From an uncultured Corynebacterium sp. (GTDB lineage: Bacteria > Actinomycetota > Actinomycetes > Mycobacteriales > Mycobacteriaceae): 49,873 nt of DNA. The translations under genes were made by a program, and so were the position numbers. Below the pieces are notes generated by a model, which was not told where the DNA came from, ran no database searches, and saw only the letters and a list, made by a program, of their open reading frames with translations. Location of the stretch: positions 1 to 49,873 of the forward strand of contig CALTYZ010000018.1 of assembly GCA_943913645.1 (NCBI GenBank), given 5' to 3'. Numbering within the stretch: the stretch's first letter is position 1; each line of letters begins with the position of its first letter. This document shows positions 41,640 through 49,873 of this stretch, in pieces.

Positions 41640-43292
41640 ATGACCCCAGCAGACCTTGCATCAACAGTAAGGCATATCACTCTTGACGTCCTACGCGGGC
41701 GGGATTTAGAGACCTCCGTGGTGCCTGAAGAAGTCACCGTTGAACGCCCCCGCAACCCTGACCACGGCGATTACGCCACGAATATCGCGTTGCAGGTAGC
41801 GAAGAAAGTCGGTATGAACCCGCGTGATCTCGGGGAAGCCTTAAGCGCGGTGTTAGCCGACCACCCGGCGATTGACTCCGCCGAAGTGGCAGGTCCTGGA
41901 TTTATCAACCTGCGGTTGGCAAGCGCTGCTCAAGGCCAGCTCGTCGCTGACATTCTCAAGGCCGCAGCTACGTTCGGCCACTCTGATCTCTACGCCGGCG
42001 AGACAATCAACCTGGAGTTCGTCTCCGCCAACCCGACCGGCCCGATCCACCTTGGCGGCACAAGGTGGGCAGCAGTTGGCGATTCCCTTGGGCGCGTCCT
42101 GGAAGCTTCCGGCGCGCAGGTAACCAGGGAATACTACTTCAATGATCACGGTGGCCAGATCGACCGTTTTGCCCGCTCCCTTGTTGCCGTCGCGCAGGGC
42201 GAGCCGACACCGGAAGACGGCTACGGCGGGGACTATATTGGCGAAATCGCCAGCGCCATTGTCAGTGCCCACCCTGACGCGCTACAGGGCAGTGAGGCGG
42301 ATGTGCAGGAGCTCTTCCGGCGCGAGGGCGTGGAGATGATGTTTGCCCACATCAAAGAGTCTTTGCACGAGTTCGGTGTTGATTTCGATGTGTTTTTCCA
42401 TGAGAACTCGCTGTTTGAATCCGGCGCGGTGGATCGAGCAATTGCGATATTGAAAGACAACGGCAATCTCTACGAGGCTGATGGCGCGTGGTGGTTGCGC
42501 TCAACCGATTTCGGGGACGACAAGGACAGGGTCGTGCTTAAGTCGGACGGTGAAGCCGCCTACATTGCTGGAGATATCGCGTATGTGGCCGACAAGTTTG
42601 ACCGTGGTCACACCCGCGCTATCTATATGCTCGGCGCCGATCACCACGGCTACATTGCCCGGCTTCGCGCTGCGGCGCAGGCGTTGGGCTATGACGCGGA
42701 TGCAGTTGAGGTGCTCATCGGCCAGATGGTCAATTTGGTGCGCGATGGGCAGGCAGTCCGAATGTCCAAGCGTGCTGGCACCGTGATCACTCTCGATGAC
42801 CTGGTGGACGCGATTGGTGTGGATGGTGCCCGGTATGCGCTGGTGCGTTCCTCAGTTGACTCCACCTTGGATATTGATCTGGATCTGTGGACGAAGCAGT
42901 CGGCGGACAACCCGGTGTATTACGTCCAGTATGGCCACGCACGTCTGTGCTCGATCGATCGGAAGGCGCGTGAGCTGGGGGTTGATGGGGCTGATGCGGA
43001 TTTCGCTATGCTTACTCACGCTAAGGAGGGGGATCTGATCCGCACACTGGGGGAGTATCCGGCGGTGGTAAAAGCTGCTGCGGAGCTACGCGAACCGCAC
43101 CGGGTGGCCCGGTATACCGAGGAACTTGCCAGCTCTTTTCATAAGTTTTATGATTCGTGTCAGATACTACCCAAAGCTGGTGAGCGGCCCCAACCCATAC
43201 ACTCCGCCCGACTCGCGCTTGCACAAGCAACACGACAGGTGGTCTCCAACGCGTTGGCGCTCATCGGTGTTTCAGCGCCGGAGCGGATGTAA
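41640..43292 (+). CDS. argS: Arginyl-tRNA synthetase
   Basis: 550 residues, class I. It charges tRNA-Arg, one species of which is encoded 5.5 kb upstream. The HIGH motif is HLGG at 137-140 within NPTGPIHLGGTRW. The KMSKS counterpart is MSKR at 375-378. The C-terminal anticodon-binding domain (SSFHKFYDSCQILP) is complete. The ATG at 41640 (MTPADLAS) matches the corynebacterial start as I recall it; a GTG at 41607 has a weaker case. It is followed by lysA after 72 nt, the argS-lysA operon known from C. glutamicum. Confidence 0.96.
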   Translation: MTPADLASTVRHITLDVLRGRDLETSVVPEEVTVERPRNPDHGDYATNIALQVAKKVGMNPRDLGEALSAVLADHPAIDSAEVAGPGFINLRLASAAQGQLVADILKAAATFGHSDLYAGETINLEFVSANPTGPIHLGGTRWAAVGDSLGRVLEASGAQVTREYYFNDHGGQIDRFARSLVAVAQGEPTPEDGYGGDYIGEIASAIVSAHPDALQGSEADVQELFRREGVEMMFAHIKESLHEFGVDFDVFFHENSLFESGAVDRAIAILKDNGNLYEADGAWWLRSTDFGDDKDRVVLKSDGEAAYIAGDIAYVADKFDRGHTRAIYMLGADHHGYIARLRAAAQALGYDADAVEVLIGQMVNLVRDGQAVRMSKRAGTVITLDDLVDAIGVDGARYALVRSSVDSTLDIDLDLWTKQSADNPVYYVQYGHARLCSIDRKARELGVDGADADFAMLTHAKEGDLIRTLGEYPAVVKAAAELREPHRVARYTEELASSFHKFYDSCQILPKAGERPQPIHSARLALAQATRQVVSNALALIGVSAPERM

Positions 43293-43364
43293 CCGGATTT
43301 CAGGCACGACGTTGGGGCGGGGTTACAGAGCAATTCCCACCGGAATCAATACAGGAGGGTGCAC

Positions 43365-44729
43365 GTGATTACAGGGGAACGTACAGCAACCCAAGCCGCT
43401 CTCGACGCATTCAACATGCTTCCCGCACACGTGTGGCCCCGCAGTACCCGCCGCGAGGAAGACGGAGAAGTCACCATCGCGGGGGTGCCACTGACCGAGA
43501 TCGCCGAAGACTACGGCACCCCGGTCATGGTCGTTGATGAAGACGACTTCCGCTCCCGCTGCCGCGACATGGCTGACGCATTCGGCTCACCTGCAAACGT
43601 GCACTACGCCTCCAAGGCGTTTCTCACCCGCCGCATCGCCTGCTGGGTAGATGAGGAAGGTCTTGCACTCGATGTCGCAAGTGAAAATGAGTTACGCATC
43701 GCCCTTGCCGCAGAGTTCCCCCCACACCGAATCACCGTGCACGGAAACAACAAATCCGCATCCTTCCTACGCCTCTGCCTCGAAGCTGGAGTAGCACACG
43801 TCGTCATTGACTCCCACCAGGAACTTGCAGAACTTGAAGCCCAAGCGCGCGCGATGGGCACCGTGCAAAACGTGTTTGTACGCGTCAAACCCGGCATCGA
43901 CGCGCACACACATGAGTTCATCGCCACAAGCCACGAAGACCAAAAATTCGGACTCTCACTCGCCTCCGGTTCCGCATACAACGCAGCCGCGGCGGCGATC
44001 GCATCGCCACACTTACGCCTTAGTGGGCTGCACGCCCATGTCGGCTCGCAGGTGTTCGACGCCGAAGGCTTCAAGCTCGCCGCCCAGCGAGTGTTATCGC
44101 TCTACGCCAAAATCTTTCATGAACACGGCGTCGCACTGAGCTTCCTCGACCTCGGAGGCGGATACGGCATCGCCTACACCGACAATGAGGAACCCCTTGA
44201 CGTGCGAGCAGTCGCAGCAGACCTCATCCGCGAGGTCGAGGCAGTAGCGCGTGATCTCGGCATCGCCGCCCCCACAGTGCTCGTAGAGCCAGGACGGGCG
44301 ATTGCAGGCCCGTCGACAGTCACCGTCTACAGCGTCGGCGTAGTCAAAGACGTGCACACCTCCTACACCACCACACGGCGCTATATCGCCGTCGATGGAG
44401 GCATGAGCGACAATATTCGCCCCGCGCTCTACGCCGCGTTATATGACGGAAGGCTGGTCAACCGCTACGCAGACGGCGACTTGGTAGATACTCGGCTAGT
44501 CGGCTCGCACTGCGAGTCGGGCGACATACTCATCGAAGATGCGCAATGGCCCGACGATATTCGTCGCGGCGATCTCATTGCCATGCCGGCCACCGGCGCA
44601 TATTGCTACGCCATGAGTTCGAACTACAACTCCTTCGGCCGCCCCGCAGTAGTCGCAGTGCGCGCCGGGCGCGTCACACCGATGGTGCGCCGTGAGACAG
44701 TCGAAGACATTCTTGCCCGCGAATATTAG
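43365..44729 (+). CDS. lysA: Diaminopimelate decarboxylase
   Basis: 454 residues. PLP enzyme that decarboxylates meso-diaminopimelate to L-lysine, the last lysine step. The PLP lysine is K84 in VHYASKAF. HVGSQ, LDLGGGYGIAY and EPGRAIAGP are also present. Start GTG 43365, six bases after AGGAGG; the GTG at 43359 overlaps that site. Distal gene of the argS-lysA operon. Confidence 0.96.
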   Translation: MITGERTATQAALDAFNMLPAHVWPRSTRREEDGEVTIAGVPLTEIAEDYGTPVMVVDEDDFRSRCRDMADAFGSPANVHYASKAFLTRRIACWVDEEGLALDVASENELRIALAAEFPPHRITVHGNNKSASFLRLCLEAGVAHVVIDSHQELAELEAQARAMGTVQNVFVRVKPGIDAHTHEFIATSHEDQKFGLSLASGSAYNAAAAAIASPHLRLSGLHAHVGSQVFDAEGFKLAAQRVLSLYAKIFHEHGVALSFLDLGGGYGIAYTDNEEPLDVRAVAADLIREVEAVARDLGIAAPTVLVEPGRAIAGPSTVTVYSVGVVKDVHTSYTTTRRYIAVDGGMSDNIRPALYAALYDGRLVNRYADGDLVDTRLVGSHCESGDILIEDAQWPDDIRRGDLIAMPATGAYCYAMSSNYNSFGRPAVVAVRAGRVTPMVRRETVEDILAREY

Positions 44730-44745
44730 CGCGAACTGATGTGAG

Positions 44746-44793
44746 TACACTATGACGTGCTGTCAGAGATCGCGCAAGACTGCGCTAGATCTC
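44746..44793 (+). promoter_or_regulatory. hom promoter box and leader hairpin
   Basis: TACACT (44746-44751) fits the TANNNT -10 box. Transcription from about 44758 would give an 85-nt leader containing GAGATCGCGC (44766-44775), a 6-nt loop, and GCGC-TA-GATCTC (44782-44793), a stable hairpin. No leader peptide rich in Thr or Met is seen, so classical attenuation is not supported. Confidence 0.45.
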
Positions 44794-44842
44794 ACCACAG
44801 AGATCACACCCTAAAACCACAATGCAAGGAGTGCGTGAACCC

Positions 44843-46192
44843 ATGAGTGTCGCCAATGCTGAAAGCAACAGCAATTACCCCGGCAAGGGCATTGGCCAGC
44901 CGGTGGGCGTTGCCATTTTGGGGAAAGGCACAGTGGGCACTGAGGTCCTGCGCCTCCTAGCAGAATTCTCATCCAATTTGGAACACCGCATTGGCGGCCC
45001 GATTGAGGTGCGCGGGGTGGCGGTTGCGAGCGTCGACAAGCATGAAGATGCCCCTGAGGTACAAGGGCTCTACCTTACCGACGACGCACACGAGCTCATC
45101 ACCCGCGATGATGTTGATGTAGTCGTCGAAGTCATCGGCGGGATTGACTACCCCCGCGAACTGGTGCTTGGCGCACTGCGCGCTGGCAAATCAGTGGTCA
45201 CCGCAAACAAAGCGTTGGTCGCAGCACACGGATCAGAACTCGCCGATGCGGCAAATGAAGCTGGCGTCGACCTGTACTACGAAGCAGCGGTAGCCGCCGC
45301 GATTCCGGTGGTGGGCATGCTCCGGCGCTCCCTTGCCGGTGACCAAGTCCACCGCATCGCCGGAATCGTCAACGGCACCACCAACTTTATCCTGGATGCC
45401 ATGGCCTCAACCGGTGCAAGCTACGAGGACGCACTGGCAGAAGCAACCCGCCTCGGCTACGCCGAAGCCGACCCGACCGCAGACGTGGAAGGCCATGACG
45501 CCGCTTCAAAGGCCGCCATCTTGGCATCGATGGGCTTTCACACCCGCGTGACCTTTGATGATGTGCATTGCGAAGGCATCACCAACATCACCGCCGACGA
45601 CATCGCGGCAGCCGCAAAAGCCAACCAGACGATTAAGTTACTCGCCATCTGCGAGCGCCTGCTCAATGAAGACGGCTCAACCCGAGCCGTCAACGCGCGC
45701 GTCCACCCCACCCTCGTCCCGAACGACCACCCGCTCGCTAGCGTTGATCAGTCCTACAATGCGATCTTCGTTGAAGCAGAAGCTGCCGGGCGCCTCATGT
45801 TCTACGGCAATGGTGCAGGCGGCCCGCCCACCGCATCCGCCGTACTCGGCGACTTAGTAGGCGCGGCGCGAAACAAGATTCACGGTGGGCGCGCACCAGC
45901 AGAAAACCCATACGCGAACTATGACGTCGTCGGCTTCGAGGAAGTTGACACGCGCTACCACGTCAACATGACCGTCAACGACCGCGTCGGTGTCCTTGCT
46001 GATCTCGCACGTCAATTCGCCGAATCAGACGTGTCACTTTCCGCAGTGCGCCAAGAAGAATCCGCAGACGGCGCCCACCTGATCGTGGTCACACACCAAG
46101 CCAAGGAGCGTGACCTGCAAGCCATTGTCCAGCGCTTAAGTGAGCATGAAGACGTCATCGCCGTTAACTCAGTGCTGCGGCTGCACGATTAG
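44843..46192 (+). CDS. hom: Homoserine dehydrogenase
   Basis: 449 residues. Reduces aspartate semialdehyde to homoserine, the branch to threonine and methionine. The NAD(P) loop is GKGTVG at 27-32 (the second position is often F in relatives, but the GxGxxG glycines are kept). The catalytic region has GIVNGTTNFIL and EADPTADVEGHDAASKAAI. A C-terminal ACT domain (about 370-449, RYHVNMTVNDRVGVLADLA) is expected to give threonine feedback inhibition. Start ATG 44843 with AAGGAG eleven bases upstream. hom-thrB form an operon with a 6-nt to 18-nt gap. Confidence 0.96.
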   Translation: MSVANAESNSNYPGKGIGQPVGVAILGKGTVGTEVLRLLAEFSSNLEHRIGGPIEVRGVAVASVDKHEDAPEVQGLYLTDDAHELITRDDVDVVVEVIGGIDYPRELVLGALRAGKSVVTANKALVAAHGSELADAANEAGVDLYYEAAVAAAIPVVGMLRRSLAGDQVHRIAGIVNGTTNFILDAMASTGASYEDALAEATRLGYAEADPTADVEGHDAASKAAILASMGFHTRVTFDDVHCEGITNITADDIAAAAKANQTIKLLAICERLLNEDGSTRAVNARVHPTLVPNDHPLASVDQSYNAIFVEAEAAGRLMFYGNGAGGPPTASAVLGDLVGAARNKIHGGRAPAENPYANYDVVGFEEVDTRYHVNMTVNDRVGVLADLARQFAESDVSLSAVRQEESADGAHLIVVTHQAKERDLQAIVQRLSEHEDVIAVNSVLRLHD

Positions 46193-46210
46193 ACAACTGT
46201 GAGCGCACCT

Positions 46211-47137
46211 ATGGCAACGGATCTCGAAGTCGGACTCACCGCAACAGTAACGGTGCCGGGCTCCTCAGCGAATCTCGGCCCCGGTTTTGACACGCTCGGA
46301 CTCGCCGTCGGACTCTACGACACTGTCGAAGTAGAAGTCACCGCTTCCGGCCTGGAAGTCGAAATTTTCGGCGAGGGCGCCAATGAGCTTCCCCGCGACA
46401 ATTCCCACCTGGTGGTCAAAGCCATTCGCTCTGGGCTCAACGCCGCTGACGTGCATGCGCCGGGGCTGCGGGTGACGTGTCATAACGCCATCCCCCAATC
46501 GCGTGGGCTGGGTTCATCGGCTGCTGCAGCAGTCGCCGGGGTTGTCGCAGCTAATACCCTGGCTGGTGCGCCGCTGACCCAAGAGCAAGTTGTGCAGCTT
46601 TCCTCCGAGTTTGAGGGCCACCCGGACAACGCCGGGGCCTCGGTTTTGGGCGGGGCGGTGGTGTCCTGGACGGATATTCCCGTTGACGGTTCGAAACCGC
46701 AGTACCGTGCGGTGCGTATTCCTGTGAACTCATCCATTCGCGCGCTTGCGCTGGTGCCAACGTTTCACGCCTCCACAAACGCTGTGCGCAAGGTGCTACC
46801 AAGCCATGTCACCCACGTTGATGCGCGTTTTAACGTTTCGCGTACCGCGGTGCTGACAGCGGCATTGCAAAACCACCCCGAGCTGCTGTGGGAAGGCACT
46901 CGTGATCGCCTGCACCAGCCGTATCGCGCCGATGTGCTGCCGGTGACTGCCGAATGGGTCAACCGCCTGCGCAACCGCGGTTACGCTGCCTATTTGTCAG
47001 GCGCCGGTCCAACAGCGATGGTCTTATCCACCACGCCCGTAGACGCAGCACTGCTTGACGACGCTCGCGCCGCCGGCCTGCAAGTCCTTGACCTCGACAT
47101 TGCTGGCGCAGCCACCGCAGAGCTGAGCCGCTGTTAA
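46211..47137 (+). CDS. thrB: Homoserine kinase
   Basis: 308 residues from ATG 46211 (MATDLEVG), which lines up with relatives as I recall them; GTG 46199 would add four residues. GHMP-kinase motifs: VPGSSANLGPGFDTLGLA near the N-terminus, the phosphate loop QSRGLGSSAAAA around 96-107, and GAGPTAMVL near the end. It phosphorylates homoserine with ATP. The stop TAA shares bases with the stop of the convergent ligase (overlap 47134-47137). Confidence 0.95.
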   Translation: MATDLEVGLTATVTVPGSSANLGPGFDTLGLAVGLYDTVEVEVTASGLEVEIFGEGANELPRDNSHLVVKAIRSGLNAADVHAPGLRVTCHNAIPQSRGLGSSAAAAVAGVVAANTLAGAPLTQEQVVQLSSEFEGHPDNAGASVLGGAVVSWTDIPVDGSKPQYRAVRIPVNSSIRALALVPTFHASTNAVRKVLPSHVTHVDARFNVSRTAVLTAALQNHPELLWEGTRDRLHQPYRADVLPVTAEWVNRLRNRGYAAYLSGAGPTAMVLSTTPVDAALLDDARAAGLQVLDLDIAGAATAELSRC

Positions 47138-48897
47138 CCGGCTGGGGCGCTGCCCCCGCCGCTTGGCGCAGTACCACCACGGGAGCGGTTTCCGGGCCCG
47201 GGAAGAGTAATGATGTCGAACTCCTCGCGCGCGAGGTGTTTGCGCAGGTCCTTTTTGTCGAACTTGCCCACTGATGTCTTGTCGATCGATGGCACAAATG
47301 TCCAGTACTCAGGGGCCATCCACCGAGGCAGCACATCTGCCAGGCTTTCGCGGATTGCGGCGGCGGTCTCCGCCGTTGGCTCAATCTCTGGCAGCAACAC
47401 GGTCACCGCCAGTGGGCGCTCACCCCATTTAGAGTCGGGGATACCGATCACGGCACATTCCACAACCGCCTCAGATTCCATGATCAGGTTTTCTACCTGC
47501 GCGGAGTAGATCCATTCACCGCCGGAGCGGATGACGTCGCGCGCGCGGTCATACAACGTCATGAACCCGTCGTGGGTAACAGTGCCGACGTCGCCGGTGC
47601 GAAGCCAGCCGTCCTCAGTGAAAAGCTCTTTTTTGTCGGTGATCGGCTCGCCGCGGAACTCAGAGGCGATCTGGCCTGGCTCCTGGGTGGGCGAGTGGTA
47701 GTAGCCTTTGGCCACCATGTTGCCGCGCACCTGGATTTCACCCTGGGACAAATCATTGGCCGCAGCGACTTGCTCATCGTTGACCACCCGGTACTCCAAG
47801 GTTGGCGCGAAGCGACCTTGGGAGACACGATATGCCCAGCGCGCTTCACCGGCTGCCCCTGAGGGCGGGCGCGATACAGTGCCCACCGTGGAGGTTTCCG
47901 TCATGCCCCACACGTGGACAATGTCAACACCGTAGCGTTCCTCCCACACCTTGATAAGACCTGGTGGGGCGGGGGATCCGCCGACAAAAATCTCTTGCAG
48001 GCTCATCCGCTCTGGCGCGTTATGAATGTAGTGCACCATGAGCTGAATCCACAGCGTAGGCACCCCGTGGGCGACGCGCGGGTGAGTGGTCGCGATCAGT
48101 TTCGCCAAGGTTGGGGCGGACATGTCTGAATCTGGCAGGACAAGTGGTGTGCCCGCGAGAAAGGCAGCAAAGGGAACTCCCCAGCTCAGCACGTGGTAGA
48201 TAGGAATGCAACACAAAAACGATTCACCGTGTGTGACCGCCAGCGAATCCGTTGCGCGCAGCCCTGTTGCTTCCAACCACAAGGAGCGGTGCGAGTAGGC
48301 AACGCCTTTTGGTGCGCCTGTTGTAGCCGTGGAGTACACAAGTGCCGCAGCGGTGTTTTCGGGCAGCTCAGGCCATGCAAAGACCGTACTACGCCCGTCA
48401 AGTAGGCGTTCGTAGCTTTTCACCGCGATACCGTCGGGGATGTGTTGTACAAGCGGCTCAATTGGTTCCACACCTGTAAACACCACGGTATGCACCAACG
48501 GGCAGTGGGCAAGAATCCCCCCGAGCTTTTGCGCCAGACGAGGATCAGCAACGATGAGCTCAGTTTCGGCGTGGTTGGCGATGTAGGCGATCTGATCTTC
48601 CATCAGGTGGAGGTTGAGCGGGGTGAATACCGCGCCTTTTGCGGCGACAGCGAACATGACCTCCACATGTTCGGCGCAGTTATACAGCAAGGTGGAGACA
48701 CGTTGGTCGCCGTCGATACCAAGATCGTCGTGCAGCGCGTTCGCGAATGCAGCTGCGCGAGCACCGATGTCGGCGAAGGTGGTTTCCTCAGCGTCGTCTG
48801 CACGCCACGTGGTGCATCGCGTGGTCCCGTGAACAGTGGAGCCGTACTCCAGGATGCGCGCGACGGAAAACGGCACTTCCTGCATCGTCGAAAGCAT
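47134..48897 (-). CDS. AMP-dependent acyl-CoA synthetase (fatty-acid-CoA ligase)
   Basis: 587 residues from ATG 48897 (MLSTMQEVPFSVARIL) with AAGG upstream; a longer frame upstream has no domain and no ribosome site. Adenylation motifs are present: STATTGAPKGVAYSHRS (phosphate loop), VWGMTETSTVG, then GWLRTGDVGTVTHDGFMTLY and YDRARDVIRSGGEWI, and the catalytic lysine in KTSVGKFDKKDLRK. The P-loop reads TATTGAPKG rather than the common TSGTTGxPKG. Closest in build to medium- or long-chain fatty-acid ligases. The C-terminus has a Gly/Ser/Pro-rich tail. Substrate unknown. Confidence 0.88.
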   Translation of the reverse strand: MLSTMQEVPFSVARILEYGSTVHGTTRCTTWRADDAEETTFADIGARAAAFANALHDDLGIDGDQRVSTLLYNCAEHVEVMFAVAAKGAVFTPLNLHLMEDQIAYIANHAETELIVADPRLAQKLGGILAHCPLVHTVVFTGVEPIEPLVQHIPDGIAVKSYERLLDGRSTVFAWPELPENTAAALVYSTATTGAPKGVAYSHRSLWLEATGLRATDSLAVTHGESFLCCIPIYHVLSWGVPFAAFLAGTPLVLPDSDMSAPTLAKLIATTHPRVAHGVPTLWIQLMVHYIHNAPERMSLQEIFVGGSPAPPGLIKVWEERYGVDIVHVWGMTETSTVGTVSRPPSGAAGEARWAYRVSQGRFAPTLEYRVVNDEQVAAANDLSQGEIQVRGNMVAKGYYHSPTQEPGQIASEFRGEPITDKKELFTEDGWLRTGDVGTVTHDGFMTLYDRARDVIRSGGEWIYSAQVENLIMESEAVVECAVIGIPDSKWGERPLAVTVLLPEIEPTAETAAAIRESLADVLPRWMAPEYWTFVPSIDKTSVGKFDKKDLRKHLAREEFDIITLPGPGNRSRGGTAPSGGGSAPAG

Positions 48898-48959
48898 GAT
48901 ATTTACCTTAGCTTCAATGTTGTTGCCCACCCGAGTATGTATCTCGGCGCGATGCGCTA

Positions 48960-49125
48960 TACTTTCCTGAAGGATCGCCGCACATTGCCTGCGGATGCCG
49001 CTGTCAAGCGGCCTCAGGCACGAGTAGCCTCCCAGTCGGTTCCGGGAGCCCTGAGGCGAGATCCGCCCTCTCACCCAAAATTGGTGCCTGCCCACCGCTG
49101 TACAGCTGCATGCTGAACAGCGGTG
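48960..49125 (+). promoter_or_regulatory. rho: rho promoter and structured leader
   Basis: TATACT (48960-48965) is a good -10 box. The transcript would carry a leader of roughly 300 nt with three hairpins: GCCGCT/AGCGGC (48999-49014); GCCTCAGG/CCTGAGGC (49013-49020 with 49052-49059) enclosing CTCCC/GGGAG; and CACCGCTGT/ACAGCGGTG (49093-49101 with 49117-49125). The first two share bases, so they may be mutually exclusive. Long leaders of rho genes are known sites of autoregulation in other bacteria. No gene lies in 48898-49278. Confidence 0.45.
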
Positions 49126-49278
49126 CTCGAGCGCAGTGTCAAGAGGGAGCTCGCAAACGCTAGGTCGCGAGTGAACAACCACACAATTTGCACAGAAAAG
49201 CTACCGGCACGTCCCGGGAATGATCAGAGATTCCCTCGCTTGTACGCGCCGAGCCGGTGAAGCGACGAAAGGATATCG

Positions 49279-49873
49279 GTGACCGAGACGGGCAACATCA
49301 CCGCCGGCCAAGATTTGGCCGGGCTGAAGCTCCCTGAGCTCCGCAAAATTGCGTCTGAGCAAGGGTTGAAGGGTACTTCCGGTCTTCGCAAAAGCGAACT
49401 GATTCAAGCAATTACTACCGGCAAGGTCCCAGGAAGGGCCGCTGCCGCACACCACGACGTCGACCAAGAAGGGGCAAACCACACTTCCGGCCAGGGGGCG
49501 AACGCCGCCACCTCGGCTGCGACAGCCGGCGCAGAGCACAGCGCAGACCACAGTGCACAACACGGCGAGGAACCTCAGCGCCAGGAATCTCGGGCGGCCG
49601 CCCGACGTGCACGACGCAACCGCTCCCGCAATCAGCACAGTGATGAGCACACCGGCAGTGACCGCAACGGTGCAGAGCACCACGGGGCTGGACGCGATGA
49701 TCAGCCGCAGCGCGATGAGCACGGCGCTGAGGCTGATGCAGACGGCGATCGTTCAGGGCACACCCGCAACCGGAATAACCGCGATGGGGGGCGCGATCGC
49801 GATAACAATCGTGACCGGGACCACCACCGCGAGGATGGTGATGGTGGTGGTGGTGGTGGGCGTCGTGGCCGAC
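49279..49873 (+). CDS. rho: Transcription termination factor Rho, N-terminal part
   Basis: 198 codons from GTG 49279, five bases after AAAGGA, open to the right edge. It begins with the Rho N-terminal helix bundle (LAGLKLPELRKIASEQGLKG..GLRKSELIQAI). A long disordered insertion follows, first Ala/His/Ser-rich, then Arg/Asp/Asn/Gly-rich (RNRNNRDGGRDRDNN), typical of actinobacterial Rho. The RNA-binding and ATPase domains lie beyond the window. The identification rests on the N-terminal motif, the insertion type and the gene order after hom-thrB. Confidence 0.9.
   Translation, partial: MTETGNITAGQDLAGLKLPELRKIASEQGLKGTSGLRKSELIQAITTGKVPGRAAAAHHDVDQEGANHTSGQGANAATSAATAGAEHSADHSAQHGEEPQRQESRAAARRARRNRSRNQHSDEHTGSDRNGAEHHGAGRDDQPQRDEHGAEADADGDRSGHTRNRNNRDGGRDRDNNRDRDHHREDGDGGGGGGRRGR

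Noticed and set aside
44746..44842. Threonine/methionine attenuator in the hom leader
   Set aside because: A hairpin exists, but no leader peptide rich in Thr, Ile or Met and no T-run were found.
49201..49722. Minus-strand frame over the rho start
   Set aside because: The plus strand encodes the Rho N-terminal domain with a good ribosome site; the opposite frame is a shadow with low-complexity sequence.

Overview
The window looks like a piece of a Corynebacterium chromosome. The genes are mostly GC-rich. The argS-lysA-hom-thrB-(ligase)-rho order, together with putP, a DEAD-box helicase and a SNF2/SWIM pair, matches what I remember of the Corynebacterium glutamicum chromosome. Several genes fit leaderless promoters, with a TANNNT box 7-8 nt before the start codon, as is common in this genus. 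All family assignments come from reading the sequence; no search was run.

Layout. 1-2.5 kb (minus strand): a duplicated module of a DUF3558-type lipoprotein gene and an ESX-like/helical gene; one ESX-like copy is truncated and the other runs off the left edge. 2.6-6.7 kb: L-lactate dehydrogenase, an amino-acid permease and a CitMHS citrate carrier. 6.8-11.6 kb: DEAD-box RNA helicase, a small membrane protein, a secreted HNH nuclease and the proline symporter PutP. 11.8-19.7 kb: four co-directional DNA-handling genes (SNF2 ATPase, SWIM zinc finger, SbcD-like nuclease, SbcC-like ATPase). 19.7-25.3 kb: small regulators and membrane proteins (MarR, PspC, GNAT, TAP-like hydrolase, YhfC-like protease, VOC protein).

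25.3-36.1 kb is an accessory region. Its left part is gene debris: a LacI/ABC-2 permease chimeric pseudogene, an antitoxin whose toxin is cut to 18 codons, an AT-rich orphan gene and short repeats. Its right part is a tight five-gene minus-strand operon, hsdM-hsdS-hsdR followed by two paralogous CxxC/EH/CxxCN (HNH-like) genes, the last one frameshifted. This operon is the best candidate for an undescribed extended restriction system. A tRNA-Arg(CCG) gene lies at the right edge with its 3' end facing the region.

36.6-41.4 kb (minus): lldP-lutA-lutB-lutC, a lactate uptake and oxidation operon that complements the fermentative ldh at 2.6 kb. 41.6-47.1 kb (plus): argS-lysA and hom-thrB, giving arginyl-tRNA synthesis and lysine/threonine branch enzymes of the aspartate family. 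47.1-48.9 kb (minus): an AMP-dependent acyl-CoA ligase converging on thrB. 48.9 kb to the end: a structured leader and the start of rho, cut by the right edge.
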